Positions 41,985 through 52,770 of a DNA stretch of 64,000 nt are shown one piece after another. The position numbers and the translations under genes are program-made. Each line of letters opens with the position of its first letter. Positions within the stretch are counted from its first letter, which is position 1. Source of the stretch: Prionace glauca (taxonomy: Eukaryota > Chordata > Chondrichthyes > Carcharhiniformes > Carcharhinidae); contig CM075760.1 of NCBI GenBank assembly GCA_037974335.1, positions 36,403,609-36,467,608 on the forward strand, given 5' to 3'. Under the pieces are notes generated by a model. It saw only the letters and a program-made list of their open reading frames with translations, ran no database searches and had not been told where the DNA came from.

Positions 41985-42057
41985 CGCCCAACGTGGGGCT
42001 CGAACCCACGACCCTGAGATTAAGAGTCTCATACTCTACCGACTGAGCTAGTCGGGC
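41985..42057 (-). tRNA. tRNA-Lys (anticodon CTT)
   Basis: 73 nt on minus starting GCCCGACTAGCTCAGTCGG. All four stems pair: acceptor 7 bp (one G-T), D stem (one G-T), anticodon stem TGAGA/TCTCA fully paired with loop CTCTTAA, T stem GTGGG/CCCAC with TTCGAGC; discriminator G. It differs from the vertebrate tRNA-Lys consensus only at a few places, with paired changes kept in the anticodon stem. A and B boxes are intact. It would deliver lysine at AAG codons. No clear T4 terminator close behind (the A-T rich stretch follows at 41955-41980). Confidence 0.88.
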
Positions 42058-42737
42058 ACGGTGCAACCACCCTACTTCAAGTCCCAAAATAGGCAGATAG
42101 CAAATGTGCATTTCCAAATGGCATCTCGTTATTCTGATTTCAAAGTATAAAAGGTCGACAAAATCGGCAAGGTTACAATGCATTCCTGTCAATCATCACT
42201 AACGTCATTCATATATTCTGCTTCTTTGTCGCAGCTCCTTCTAAGCATAACAAACTCCTCTTACATCTTTCGCCTTAATTATTTTTGTCGGAAACATTTT
42301 GACATGAGTTTCTGAACTAATGTGAATCAGGATTGTGTTGGCAAAATGACCTTATTCACATCAGTGAGCTGAGTCACTTTGGCAAACACAGAGAGTGGGA
42401 GAGGCGTCAGGAGAAACAAGCCCGCCTCAAAGAGCAAACCAGTTGGAAATTTGGCAGAGGCCGAATCACCACAGATACCAGAACCCGAAATTATAAGATC
42501 GTCCAGCCACCACTGACTCATTCACATCACCATAACCATTGCCTTGACCGCACTGATTAGAATATGGGAAATAAGGTCATAAGGGGGCCAATTGGCCCCT
42601 CGAGCATTCTCAGCTGCTCAATAAGAATGTCCTCAACTTCTAAACTGTTTCCGTTTACTTTTTTGCATCTTAATCTGAAGCTACACAAATGAGGTGAATA
42701 TCCCTGGAGGATGATGGTTTAGATCTGAAATGTTAGA
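42058..42737. other. no recognisable feature
   Basis: Includes a short fragment 'gccaattggcccctcgagca' (42587-42606), the tip of a CR1 3' end; otherwise nothing supported. Confidence 0.3.
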
Positions 42738-42912
42738 ACATAGAACATAGAACATTACAGCACAAACAGGCCCTTCGGCCCTCGAGTTGCGCCGATCGTA
42801 TCAACCCCACCAATCTATAGACCTATCTATAACCCCCAATCCCATTAAACCCCATATACTCATCCAGAAGTCTTTTAAAAGACCCCAGCAAGTTCGCCTC
42901 CACCACCGACTC
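42738..42912 (-). mobile_element. CR1-like 3' end (second subfamily)
   Basis: 'acatagaacatagaacatta' tail units followed by 'ggcccttcggccctcgagtt' and the ORF2-end remnant on minus. A retroposon scrap (42915-42980) adjoins it. Confidence 0.6.
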
Positions 42913-42980
42913 TGTTAACTCTGTTTTTCTCCAGACTTGTTGAGTTGATCCAGCATTTCCTGTTTTTATTTCAGATTTCC

Positions 42981-43599
42981 AATATCACACTGTTATTCTT
43001 TTATTATCTGATGAATAAATAACAATTTATGTTCATCTGGGAATATGGTGATTTTATTTGCCATGATCTTATTAAATGGTGGAGCAGGCTAAATGGGATT
43101 TATGACTTTGTCTGACTCAATTTATTCTGTTTCCTGGCAACACCAGATATGACGCCAATTGCTTCCTCTGGCAGCGCTGATGACACGTTTATGTCACTAA
43201 ATTCAGCATGGCAAATAACTGTGGGAGAGTGTGTTCGAATCACACCACTGCCAAATGTTAATTTGTTTTAAAGATCATGGAATACATTTTGTTGTTCAAA
43301 TAAACAAAATAAAAGTGCAATATCATTGCTCATTTCAACAGGAGGAGGCAGCAGAAGCAATGTCGATATAGATTGATGTGGGCAAGAGGCAGGTTTGTGG
43401 AACTAGTTTAATTTCTTCTCCAGGAGGCCGAATTTGTTTCGAGTCGGGCTATCGCCGTGTATCCATAATGTACTGATTATCATGCCCATCTCCAAACGCT
43501 TTGAATTTCTAAGCCATTCGGATTTCAGAATTTGCCACCAACATTAACTGACCTTTGGAGAATTTGCTGCATCATCTGATTCTAAACTTAGGAATCACT
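42981..43599. other. no recognisable feature
   Basis: A-T rich; no coding or repeat signal I can support. Confidence 0.35.
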
Positions 43600-43835
43600 C
43601 GGCAAAAATTCTCGAGAAGGAAGAGCGACATCTAGTTTCTTCTTGAAAACACACAACGTTTTGGCCTCAACTACTTTCCTGTGGTAGTGAATTCCATGAT
43701 TTCGCTACTCTCTGGGTGAAGAAATCTCTGCTCACCTCAGTCCCAAAAGATTTAAACCTAACCTTCAAACTGCCACTCTTAGTTCTGGACTCCCCCATTA
43801 TCGGGAAAATTCTTTCTGGATCTATTCTGTCTAAT
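43600..43835 (-). mobile_element. CR1 LINE 3' relic (minus)
   Basis: 'gtagtgaattccatgatttc' and 'gggtgaagaaatctctgctc' blocks on minus, equal to the ORF2 end of other copies. Confidence 0.65.
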
Positions 43836-43839
43836 CCTC

Positions 43840-44622
43840 GAGAGGGAGCACAGCGAAGATTTAACAGGCTGATTTCTGAGATGGTAGATTTGTCATATGA
43901 AGAGTGACTAAATCGGTTAGGCTTGTATTCATCGGAGTTTCCAAGGCTGAGAGGGGATATGATAAAGTCTTTTAAAATCCTAACAAAGTTAAGCAGTGAA
44001 GATTCAGAAAGAATGTTCCGAGTGATGGAGGAGTCCAGAACTTGGCATGGTAGCAAAGTAGTTAGCACTGTCTGTATGGAGTTAGCACATTCTCCTCGTG
44101 TCTGCGTGGGTTTCCTCATGGTGCTCCGGTTTTCTCCCACAGTCCAAAGATGTGTGGGTTAGGTTGATTGGCCATGCTAAAAAATTGCCCTTAGCGTCCT
44201 GAGATGCGTAGTTAGAGGGATTAGTGGGTAAATATTGGGGATATGGGGGCAGGGCCTGGGTGGGATTGTCGTCGGTGCAGACTCGATGGGCCGAATGGCC
44301 TTTTTCTGAACTGTAGAGTTTTTATGATTCTAACTAGGGGTCATAGTTTGAAGAAAGAGGGGTTAGCCTATTAGAACTAAAATGGGAGGAAATTTCTTCA
44401 GCCGAAGGGTGGTGAATGTGTCGAATTCACTACCACTATTTGAGACTAAAACGTTTTCCGATTTCAAGAAGAAAATAGATCTAGCTCTTGGGACTGAAGG
44501 GATCAAAGCATATGAGAGGAAAGAGGAATCAGGATATTAAATTTGATGATCAACCATGTTCAAATGAATGGCGGAGCAGGCTCGATGGGCTGAATGGCGT
44601 ATTCCTGCTTCTATGTGTCTAT
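43840..44622 (+). mobile_element. CR1 LINE 3' part (plus), split by a SINE
   Basis: The ORF2 C-terminal block starts at 43850 ('cgaagatttaacaggctgat', 'ggcttgtattcatcggag'), is broken by a SINE, resumes at 44336 and ends with 'gatgggctgaatggcgtatt' and an octamer tail near 44622. Confidence 0.75.
44043..44335 (+). mobile_element. SINE (HE1-like) nested in LINE
   Basis: 'ggcatggtagcaaagtagtt' head (B box lost), body and 'gatgggccgaatggcctttt' end with 'tatgattct' tail. Confidence 0.75.
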
Positions 44623-44629
44623 GTAATCC

Positions 44630-44960
44630 TTCTGGAATTTTATTAGTTTCTGTGAGCTCTCGTCTCACTGTTTTGAACTCTTTAAATAGAATTCTAACTG
44701 ATTCATTCTCTACTGAAATGACAAAACTAACATCCCAAGAAACAGCCTGGTAAACCTTCTCTGCAATCCCTCTGTGGGATTGTGGCCCCAACAATGCCCG
44801 ATAGAATTGCAGCAAAACATCTCTATTCCTGTACTCAAACCCTCTTGCTATGAAGGTTAGCAAATCATTTTTCTTCTTTACTGCCTGCTGTAACTGCACA
44901 TTTACTTTCAGCGACTCACACGCGAGGACATCAGGTTCTGGCTGAGGATCCATCTCTCAC
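44630..44960 (-). mobile_element. CR1 LINE 3' relic (minus)
   Basis: ORF2 C-terminal blocks on minus (RALLGPQ, KKNDLLTFIARGFEYRNRDVLLQFY), decayed. It lies head to head with the preceding plus-strand copy. Confidence 0.65.
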
Positions 44961-45639
44961 ATGCTCTATCACTTTGGGGGGATAAGAAACTTCGAGCCCA
45001 AATTTTGAAATCAAAGTTTAGTAAAACTACCAAGATCACTGAAGTGATGATTAACAAGGTCCTGATCTCCGACACTGTGTATTTCAGTGCCATGAGTCCC
45101 CACACTGCTGCAGAGATGTCGCGGGTCCCAGTCAAAATTCCACAGCGACAACTCCAAAGACTGAGCAGCAGAGGGCGGTCTCACACCGGTGAAGAGCAGC
45201 AATAATTCACTGAGCGGTGCGAGAGCCACGGGGATCTTTCTCAACCTGCAAATAATACAAAACACAATAGATTGTGAGGTTCACTCATAGAACTATATTA
45301 CTTTATGATTTCAATTTGCAACATATTAAAAATAGACTCCACAAGTACATCTGTAGAACCTTAATTGTTTACATGTTAATTGTCCTTGTTCCTTTCAATT
45401 TATTTTCCCACTCTGTCCCTTCCTGCCTCCAGTTTCCAGTTTTCACCTGTAATTGCTTTACCTTTTTTCCAATATTTCGTTCAACGATTCAGAACCTAAT
45501 TTTCTGCTCGGCATCTTAAATAAGTCCGGCAAAATTCCACTGAGCCACAAAAGGAAATTCTCAGGCGAGGCCAATGAATAACAAAGATTCTCTCCCTTTC
45601 TGTCCGCTGCCATTGGAACATTTCTTCGAATAGGCACCA
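44961..45639. other. no gene; candidate CTCF site at 45163-45180
   Basis: gagcagcagagggcggt (45163-45179) matches the CTCF core in plus orientation, about 1.9 kb upstream of the V gene at 47.1 kb. Nothing else seen. Confidence 0.3.
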
Positions 45640-45885
45640 TTGGGTGGCACGTTGCCTCACAGCGCCGGGGTCTCTGGTCACTGCCTATGTGGAGTTTGCA
45701 CTTTCTCGTCTGGGTTCTCCGGTTTCCCCTCACAGTCCAAAGTTAGGTTGATTGACCATATTAAATTGCCCTTTAGTGTTAGGGAAACTAGTAGGGACTA
45801 CGGGGACTGGGCCTCGGTGTGATTGCGAAGGATGCAGACTTAATGGGCCCAAAAGCCTCCTTCTGCGCTGTTTGCAATGGTAATT
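45640..45885 (+). mobile_element. SINE (HE1-like), diverged
   Basis: 'gggtggcacgttgcctcaca' head with deletion, 'tatgtggagtttgcactttc' body, 'taatgggcccaaaagcctcc' end. Confidence 0.7.
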
Positions 45886-47106
45886 TAAATACTTGAACCC
45901 AATTTGCTTCAATGTTTTGAAGAAGATAAAGTGGTCAATAATCATTACAAAAACACCCGCATTGTAGCAGGATTGGAGCCTGATATTGATCAGAGGCCAG
46001 AGCGAGTGAGAGAAGGTGTGTCTGATGTGGAAAAGGATATGAAAATGTGAATGAAAACCCATTGTGAGAGCTGTTTTCTGAATTATTACACTGTAATCAT
46101 TTCAGCACCATATTCATTTCTTTTATGAATGGAAGTGACACCGAAAAGATTTTCCTAGCCGGCTCGTATTGAATTGTAGGTAATGAGGACAAGCTTTACA
46201 TATCCTCAGGAGACTGTTTATCTGCTGTCTGAACTTTGCTCTCGTGTTTTGAACACACGGTTGTCGAGTTACTAGAAGTGCTGACATTATTATCTCTTAA
46301 ACAAATCCCAAACTCCGAGGGTGGTGGCTCATTGAATACACGATAACTAACCCGATTGAAGTTAGTAATTTTAAACAGAGGTGCCATTGAGAGACGTTAC
46401 ATTAGTGGAAATGTGAAAACTTCAAGATTGTTCGACGGAACGTACAGTGACAGCCAATACTTTTGTCCAAAGCTGCAGGTATACTTTTTAAGCATATCAT
46501 CACAAACACATTTCCCTTCCTTTGAACTATGTTGGGAAGGATTCCATAACTGATTATCAGACCCTGATAATGGGCCATTATCACTGAACGGCGGTAGAAC
46601 CGCTCCTTCCTTCACCAACAAATACTAGCTTTACCCTTGAATTGGGAGTTTCTCTTCGAACGGCAGGGACGTTGACAATGTGGAGAGTCAATCAACCACT
46701 CCGACATAAAATGCAATAAGTGTTCAATAATTGTCTCAGTGTCGCCTGAGGGGAATCTCGCAGTCATGGCTGAGCCGATGGTAAGGCTTAAACGGACTGA
46801 TCCTGAATGAACCAAATCCTGGAGCAAGCCTGAGTTTGACGGTCACAATAATCAGTATCGGGTTTAACTGTCACCATCTGCTGTGTAAAACGGAAATATT
46901 CCTTCCATAAAGCACTGACTGTTCCCCGGCTCTGAGTGTTTCCAATCATTGGCAGCCAGCTCACCAGCCTGCCTATTCTCAATGTCACTGGGAACATCAG
47001 GAAGTGAAGTGAAAACATCCTGAGACTCACAGCAGATTACTGAGGGCGGGGTTTAGAACATGTCTTCAAAATCCCCAACTCCTCTTCTACAGAGCAGACA
47101 GAGACA
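45886..47106. other. no recognisable feature; V promoter side
   Basis: The last few hundred bases should hold the promoter of the V gene at 47107. No CRE or TATA stands out. Confidence 0.35.
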
Positions 47107-47569
47107 ATGCGGCTGCTCAGCATCTGGGTTGTGTGGGCAATATTTCTGACAGGTAAATGTGGACCAAACACATTTCAACTTTGTTTTTTACATTTTTGAA
47201 ACATGGTGTAAAACAAAATTTTCAACAGTCGCCGGACAGATTTTTTTATATTTGTTTTTCAGATCTGATTCATGGAGATTCTGTCACTCAGTCGCCTTCC
47301 TCAGATGTTAGGACAGAAGGAGAAGCGGTGACTTTAAATTGTAAATATGATACTGAACAGAGCTACTACTATCTATACTGGTACCGGCAGCACCCAGACT
47401 CACAGCCTGAGTTTATATTGCGGAAAGGCTCGACCAGTGGTGAAGATAAAGCCGATTTTGCCAAAAGCCGTTTCTCTGTTGAGCTCCAGACTGCGAATAA
47501 ATTCACCAGTTTAACTGTCCGCGGTCTGAAGCTGGCTGACGCCGCCGCGTATTACTGCGCTTTCGGACT
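47107..47569 (+). CDS. TCR V gene (TRAV/TRDV type), functional-looking
   Basis: Leader exon 47107-47152 (MRLLSIWVVWAIFLT plus one base, donor gtaaatg), V exon 47263-47569 (307 bp) after acceptor gtttttcag. The open joined frame encodes a signal peptide, then HGDSVTQSPSSDVRTEG, VTLNCKY (first Cys), YLYWYRQHPDSQPEFIL (FR2), FR3 with FTSLTVRGLKLADAAAYYCAFG. A 23-RSS follows. It shares the YYCAF end and RSS flank with the V genes at 31.9 and 55.0 kb, hence the same broad subgroup. The frame continues open far beyond the RSS, which is chance. Confidence 0.92.
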
Positions 47570-47608
47570 CACAGTGACAGAAAACAAGCTCAGCCCTGTA
47601 CAAAAACT
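47570..47608 (+). other. 23-RSS of V gene at 47.1 kb
   Basis: Heptamer CACAGTG, 23-bp spacer, nonamer ACAAAAACT (47600-47608). Confidence 0.95.
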
Positions 47609-48771
47609 GTTCTTCTTTTTGCTGCAGAATGCAGCTGCTATCTGTTGTCGCTTGTGTAAAATCGCGGTCGGTGTAGCCACAATGCACAGAGAAAGGAAAA
47701 CAAAGCAACTTCCAATGAAACTGTTCCCAGGAGCACAAACACAAACAAACTGCCGATTTCAATCCGACAAACAGATCAGCACAGAGTCATATTTGAAGAT
47801 ACCGGTTCTAATCCCCGCCTTTAATAACTTGTTCTCTGTCCTCAGGATGTTCATGCTTCACTTCCGTCTGTGAGTCTGGTTCTGTGAGACCACTTGGTGG
47901 CGATCTGGTGCTGACATGGAAAGAAAAGGCTACAGTCATGTCTTGATAGGGGAACGGCCGCAGTTTCAGAGACTGGGGGAGGTGGAGGAGGTGGTCGGGG
48001 AAAGTAATCCTGATCTGTATATTATCATCGGAAAAATTTGCATTGTTAGTGCTGACAGAAACCACAGCAGTCTCCGGGAAACATTCTGAAGCTCAGTGGG
48101 CACGGGGGAAAATCTACTTGGGGTTGGTTTAAAGATCACAGTCACCGCTTTGCGAAATCTGTTCAACGCGTATAATTTTTCTTTTATCCGGCAACACACT
48201 CTTTAAATAATCTGTGTGAGCAGGCCGCAGTCAAAAGCTCCAGTAAACTGCGAGGGGATACGGAGAGAGGGTTGTTCAATGTTACAGTCACGGAAAACAT
48301 ATCGAAAGGAAAAAAGCATATTGAAGTAATGAAATTTATGAAGGTTGCTGTCAGTATAACTGCACACTGGAGTTAACTAATACCATTCCGTAAATGTTCT
48401 TGACGTTGTTTTAGTTTTGAGGCTGCTGGTGACTCAGACTTTCGAGGAGGAACTTTTGATTTTGTTTAGCAATGTGAGTGCTGTTTGGAACACCCAGTGT
48501 GGAATTTTCGTCCTGATTCTGTTACTTCTCTACTGGCTGTGTAGCTCAGAAATGCCGTATCAGAGAAAACATCTCCGTGATATTTCAAGGGACCGTTTTG
48601 TACCTTTTGTGAAAATCAGCAGAGATCTTGTCTTGTACGTTTGGAGACATTTTTCAGCCCCCAGAAAAGGAGAGAATCTGGAGAATGTATCCACAAGATA
48701 GATCGCATCAGACCCGAACAGAGGAGTTAGATGTTAGGCTCACTTCAACTGAGCAATTGGATGCAACCCTT
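47609..48771. other. no recognisable gene
   Basis: 47883-47898 (gaccacttggtggcga) is a weak CTCF-like word. A 94-codon plus frame (48417-48701) has one hydrophobic stretch, IFVLILLLLYWLC, flanked by basic residues, but no relatives I know and no splice support. Confidence 0.3.
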
Positions 48772-48810
48772 TAACGTGATGAAAATGAGTGAAATCCTCG
48801 TACAAAAACT
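48772..48810 (+). other. orphan RSS-like sequence
   Basis: Nonamer ACAAAAACT (48802-48810) preceded at exactly 23 bp by taacgtg, a degraded heptamer that keeps only the GTG end and one A. There is no V exon to its left. 'gtacaaaaactg' is identical to the nonamer context of the real V genes. Confidence 0.35.
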
Positions 48811-49228
48811 GCCGCAGGTTTCTGGGTCACAGCTGTTGTCTGCTGGGTGCCGGTTATAACAGCGGGTCTGACATTAACACGTGAATGTATTCCCGTGAAC
48901 ACAAACCCCGAGAACAATCCACATAAACACCATTCAAAACCGCTCACATCGAAGGCAGATTCCTGCTGATTCTGAGATTCGCTGTACGAGGGAAGAATTG
49001 GCTGCTGTTTATTTGGGGGTCACTTGGCACTAACATTGAAAATACAAGCGAAGTATCATTCAATAGTGTAAACTGAAACCTGCCAGCTGAGGCAAATCCC
49101 AATAACTAACCGTAACTAAACACCTCTCATTTAAATTCATTTACAGACTGAGAATTATTACCATGAGGAATACAAAAGGATTGTTCCAGTCATGATTAGG
49201 AGCTGATAAACGATTAATAGAATTAATA
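48811..49228. other. no recognisable feature
   Basis: A-T rich sequence before the LINE tail. Confidence 0.35.
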
Positions 49229-50397
49229 AGAACATAAGAACATAAGAAATAGGAGCAGGAGTAGGCCATCTAGCCCTTCGAGCCTGCCGCGGAATTCAAT
49301 AAGATCATGGCTGATCTGTCGCTGCTCAGTTCCACATTCCCGCCCTCTCCCCATAACCCTTAATCCCCTCTCTTATCAAAAACAAATCAACCCGCTTCTT
49401 AAAAATATTTAGCGAGGCAGCCTCCACCACTTCAACAGGCAGAGAATTCCAGAGATTCCCCACCCTTTGAGTGAAGAAGTTCCTCCTCAACTCCGTTCTA
49501 AACCGCCCCCCCTTTATCTTGAGGCTGTGCCCCCTAGTCCTACTATCCCTTCTGAGCGGGAAGAGCCTCTCCACCTCTATCCTTTCCATCCAATTCATCT
49601 TCTTATACGTCTCAATGAGATCTCCCCTCATTCTTCTAAACTCTAACGAGTACAAGCCTAGTTTATTCAACCTCTCCTCATAGCTCAACCCCCTCAACTC
49701 CGGCTTCAGCCTAGTAAACCTCCTCTGCACTCCCTCCAAGGCCAAAATATCCTTGCGTAAGTACGGCGCCCAAAACTGCACACAGTCCTCCAGCTGCGGC
49801 CTCACCAATGCCTTACACAGCTGCAGCTAGACCTCCCTACTTTTATATTCAATACCCCTCGCTATGAAGGCCAGCATCCCATTCGGCTTCCTGAGCACCT
49901 GCTGCACCTGCAAGCTGGATTTTTGCGACTCATACACAAGGACCCCAAGTTCCCTCTGCACCGTCACCTGCTGCAGTTTTTCGCCACGTAAGTAATAATA
50001 CTTCCTACCATTCTCCCTACCAAAGTGGACCACCTCACACTTGCCAACATTAAATTCCATTTGCCATTTCCTGGCCCATTCGCCCAACCTATCTAGATCC
50101 TTCTGTAGACTCTCCACACCCTCCGCACAATTTGCCGTTCCACCAATCTTGGTGTCACCAACACATTTTGACACCATACACTTGGTTCCCTCCTCCAGAT
50201 CATCTATATAAATGGTAAATAGCTGAGATCCTAGCACCGACCCCTGGGGCACTCCACTAGTCACCATCCGCCAATCCGAATAGCACCCATTGACCCCCAC
50301 TCTCTGCCTCCTATTTGACAACCAATCCTCTATGCACGCTAACACCCTACCCCCAACTCCATGTCCCCTGACTTTCTGCAATAACCTCTTGTGAGGT
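49229..50397 (-). mobile_element. CR1 LINE, 5'-truncated copy
   Basis: Same subfamily as 16659-20605; tail octamers at 49229-49246, end of ORF2 on minus up to the HKRLLQKVRGHGVGG block, cut at about 50397. A few substitutions and at least one frame break (between the segments 49326-49808 and 49827-50408), so it is somewhat older than the other three copies. Confidence 0.9.
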
Positions 50398-50779
50398 AAT
50401 GATTTCAAGCGGAAGAATTGTTATGGCCTCAGCAGTGGAACAGATGACATGAAAACAGGTTAAACACAGTCATCAGTTTCTGAGTGAAAAACTGCTTCCA
50501 CTTCGGTGGAGGTCGGAGAGTTTACTGTTTAATTCAATTAAAGTATTTCTTGTCATTGAGCCCGAGGTTTGGACCCAGATCTGCGAAATATTTGTGTCAG
50601 TAGAAACAATAAAATTTACCCCATTAAAAAACCATATCCGAACCTGTATCACCATTTTTATCGTCAGTGCTTTGGACCCTATCGCTCTGTTCTCTCCTGT
50701 TCTTTACAGGTGATATCTCCAATTCAGACGGCAAAGAGAAAATCTCAGTGATACTGATTCGCACAAACCTGTGGTGACC
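50398..50779. other. no recognisable feature
   Basis: Between the LINE and the right arm of the inverted duplication. Confidence 0.3.
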
Positions 50780-50819
50780 AGGAAGTAACGCAGTGTCGTT
50801 ACACAGAAATAAGTCTACA

Positions 50820-50891
50820 TTACCTGACCAGGAATCGAACCGGGGTCATAGCAATGAAAGTGCTGAATCCTAATCACGAGACCATCAGTGA
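50820..50891 (-). pseudogene. tRNA-Glu-like pseudogene
   Basis: 72 nt on minus, gap-free match to the other two copies; anticodon TTC (Glu) retained, T arm GGTTCGATTCC present, but acceptor and anticodon stems are mispaired. Confidence 0.72.
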
Positions 50892-51559
50892 AGATGATGC
50901 AAGCGCTTTAAAAAAGAACTAATTTATCCATGAACCATCTGCCTTCCATTTTTTTTACTTCAGATTTTTGATTCACCAAAAACAAGCTTCTCCTTTCATC
51001 TGTCATGTTTAGATGGAACACAAGGGACTGTATCAGCCAATATAAACAGCGTTTCCTGTTCGCTAGAACATGAAATCGACAGTGAGGTGAAATAGTCCCG
51101 CAAGCTGCTCGTGTGACACCTTCAATTCCCAAATCCCACCAACCTCATCACTGTGGCTTCTGTGGAACTTACAAGGTAACACACGGCAGGCATTCGTCAC
51201 GGAGAGCAACATGCACAATCATTTCCCAAATACTATCAAATCGCTTCTCTTCCTGTTTCTGTCGCTGCCTCTCATCCAGCTCCCTCTGGCTGTCCAGCTC
51301 CCAGGATCAATTAGCTGTTTGATAGAAGCACAGACAGTTGGTGAACCCGAGCTTTACCTGGAAAGCAGGGAAAGCGAATCTATGACACACGGCATTGAGA
51401 GGAGATGGAGTTTAAAGATGACAGTACAAAGAGACACAGATATCTCATCTTCCTGATCGAGTTACTGATTACAGGAATGTACACAGTGCGAATTATCCAC
51501 TGTCACACTCTCCTTCCAGTCTTGAGCACGGAGTTAAACTTTGTTCCAGAACTGCAGCA

Positions 51560-52770
51560 TGACAGCACCGTGTACAATTCTATACAAGTCTCTTCAGTTA
51601 CGTTGATCCTGCAACATTGCTGTAGTGTGTTGGTCATTCCCTTTCTCCACTGAATGTGCAGGTAAAATGAATCCATGTGTCTTATTGCAGGGAGGAATTC
51701 AATGGGACGGAAGGGAACTGACAAACAGAAGCCCAAGGATCTAATATTTACTCTCAATCATCAATAACATCGTTCCCAGCTGCAACTCCATCCTAATATT
51801 GTGATCCATTTCCCTCAGGATCTGTCCCAATATTTAATTTTTCCCTTCTTTTGTCCTCATTTTGAAGTGAAATTCACTTCAATGCCCAACATAATTTGAA
51901 TTGCAAACCTGAAGGTTGACCTTGGGGAACAAGTCTCTGGGTAAAACAGATGCCCATTTCTAGATTCACAGTACTCAGCGTTTCACGCAAATGAAATAAT
52001 TTAACATTGAAAAGTTTTGGAAACTTGGTGTGAATATTGACTGTGATTCACCCAGGTATCGGGTAAATGCTGCTCGATGGTTCAGTGAGAGGGATATAAT
52101 CTATGTACGTTTTGCTCAGCTTGTGTTCGGTGTACTGGGAGGCTTCAACCGGGTTGAATTTTGTGTCCCAGAGATATGCAGTGATCCACTGTTGAAGCTG
52201 CAGTCGCGGGGAACGTAGACAGGAAAACAGAATTAAATGGTTTTATTTATCCGGGATTCCTTTTTTTCAATATTCCACTTCCTCCTTCTTTGGCCATTAG
52301 TTTATTTTTCTAATGTAATTTTCAAAGGATAGCCACTGTTAAGTTCTGGACACTAAGCAACTGATCTCCGTAATTATCATTACAGCTTTTCTTCCTTTAC
52401 TTTCCTTGAACAGGCTGTGTCAGAAAGCAAGACTGATACAGCTGCTGCTTGGGAGCTCAAAAGCGACTGGAGTCTACGCTGGAGATGTCTATGCAAGCGT
52501 GTCAGGTAATTGTTCCATCCAATGTTGATGAGTGTTTATCACAGATGGATATGAATAGTGGGTCGATGAACAGGGTTTTCTGATCGATTGCCCTGGACTG
52601 TGAAACAGTGCTGTAATAAATGGGGAACGGCATGCGATGACATAGATAGAGGCTCGTGATAAGTCAACAGTACATGAGAAACTGCTCAGTTTTGTTTCAT
52701 CATTGAGTACAGGCAGACACTTAGCTTATGCATCAAGAGGAAGCTCGCTGATTTGTGCAGGTACATTGTG
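51560..52770. other. segment found only in the right arm
   Basis: About 1.2 kb without counterpart between 34200 and 34240. No element signature was found, so insertion here and deletion on the left are both possible. Confidence 0.5.

Noticed and set aside
48417-48701. 94-codon plus frame with one hydrophobic stretch
   Set aside because: No relatives recognised, no conserved start or splice structure; likely chance in unique DNA.
30490-48810. J or D segments near the V genes
   Set aside because: I looked for 12-spacer signals (GGTTTTTGT-N12-CACTGTG) and FGxG coding blocks and saw none; only V segments with 23-RSS are supported.
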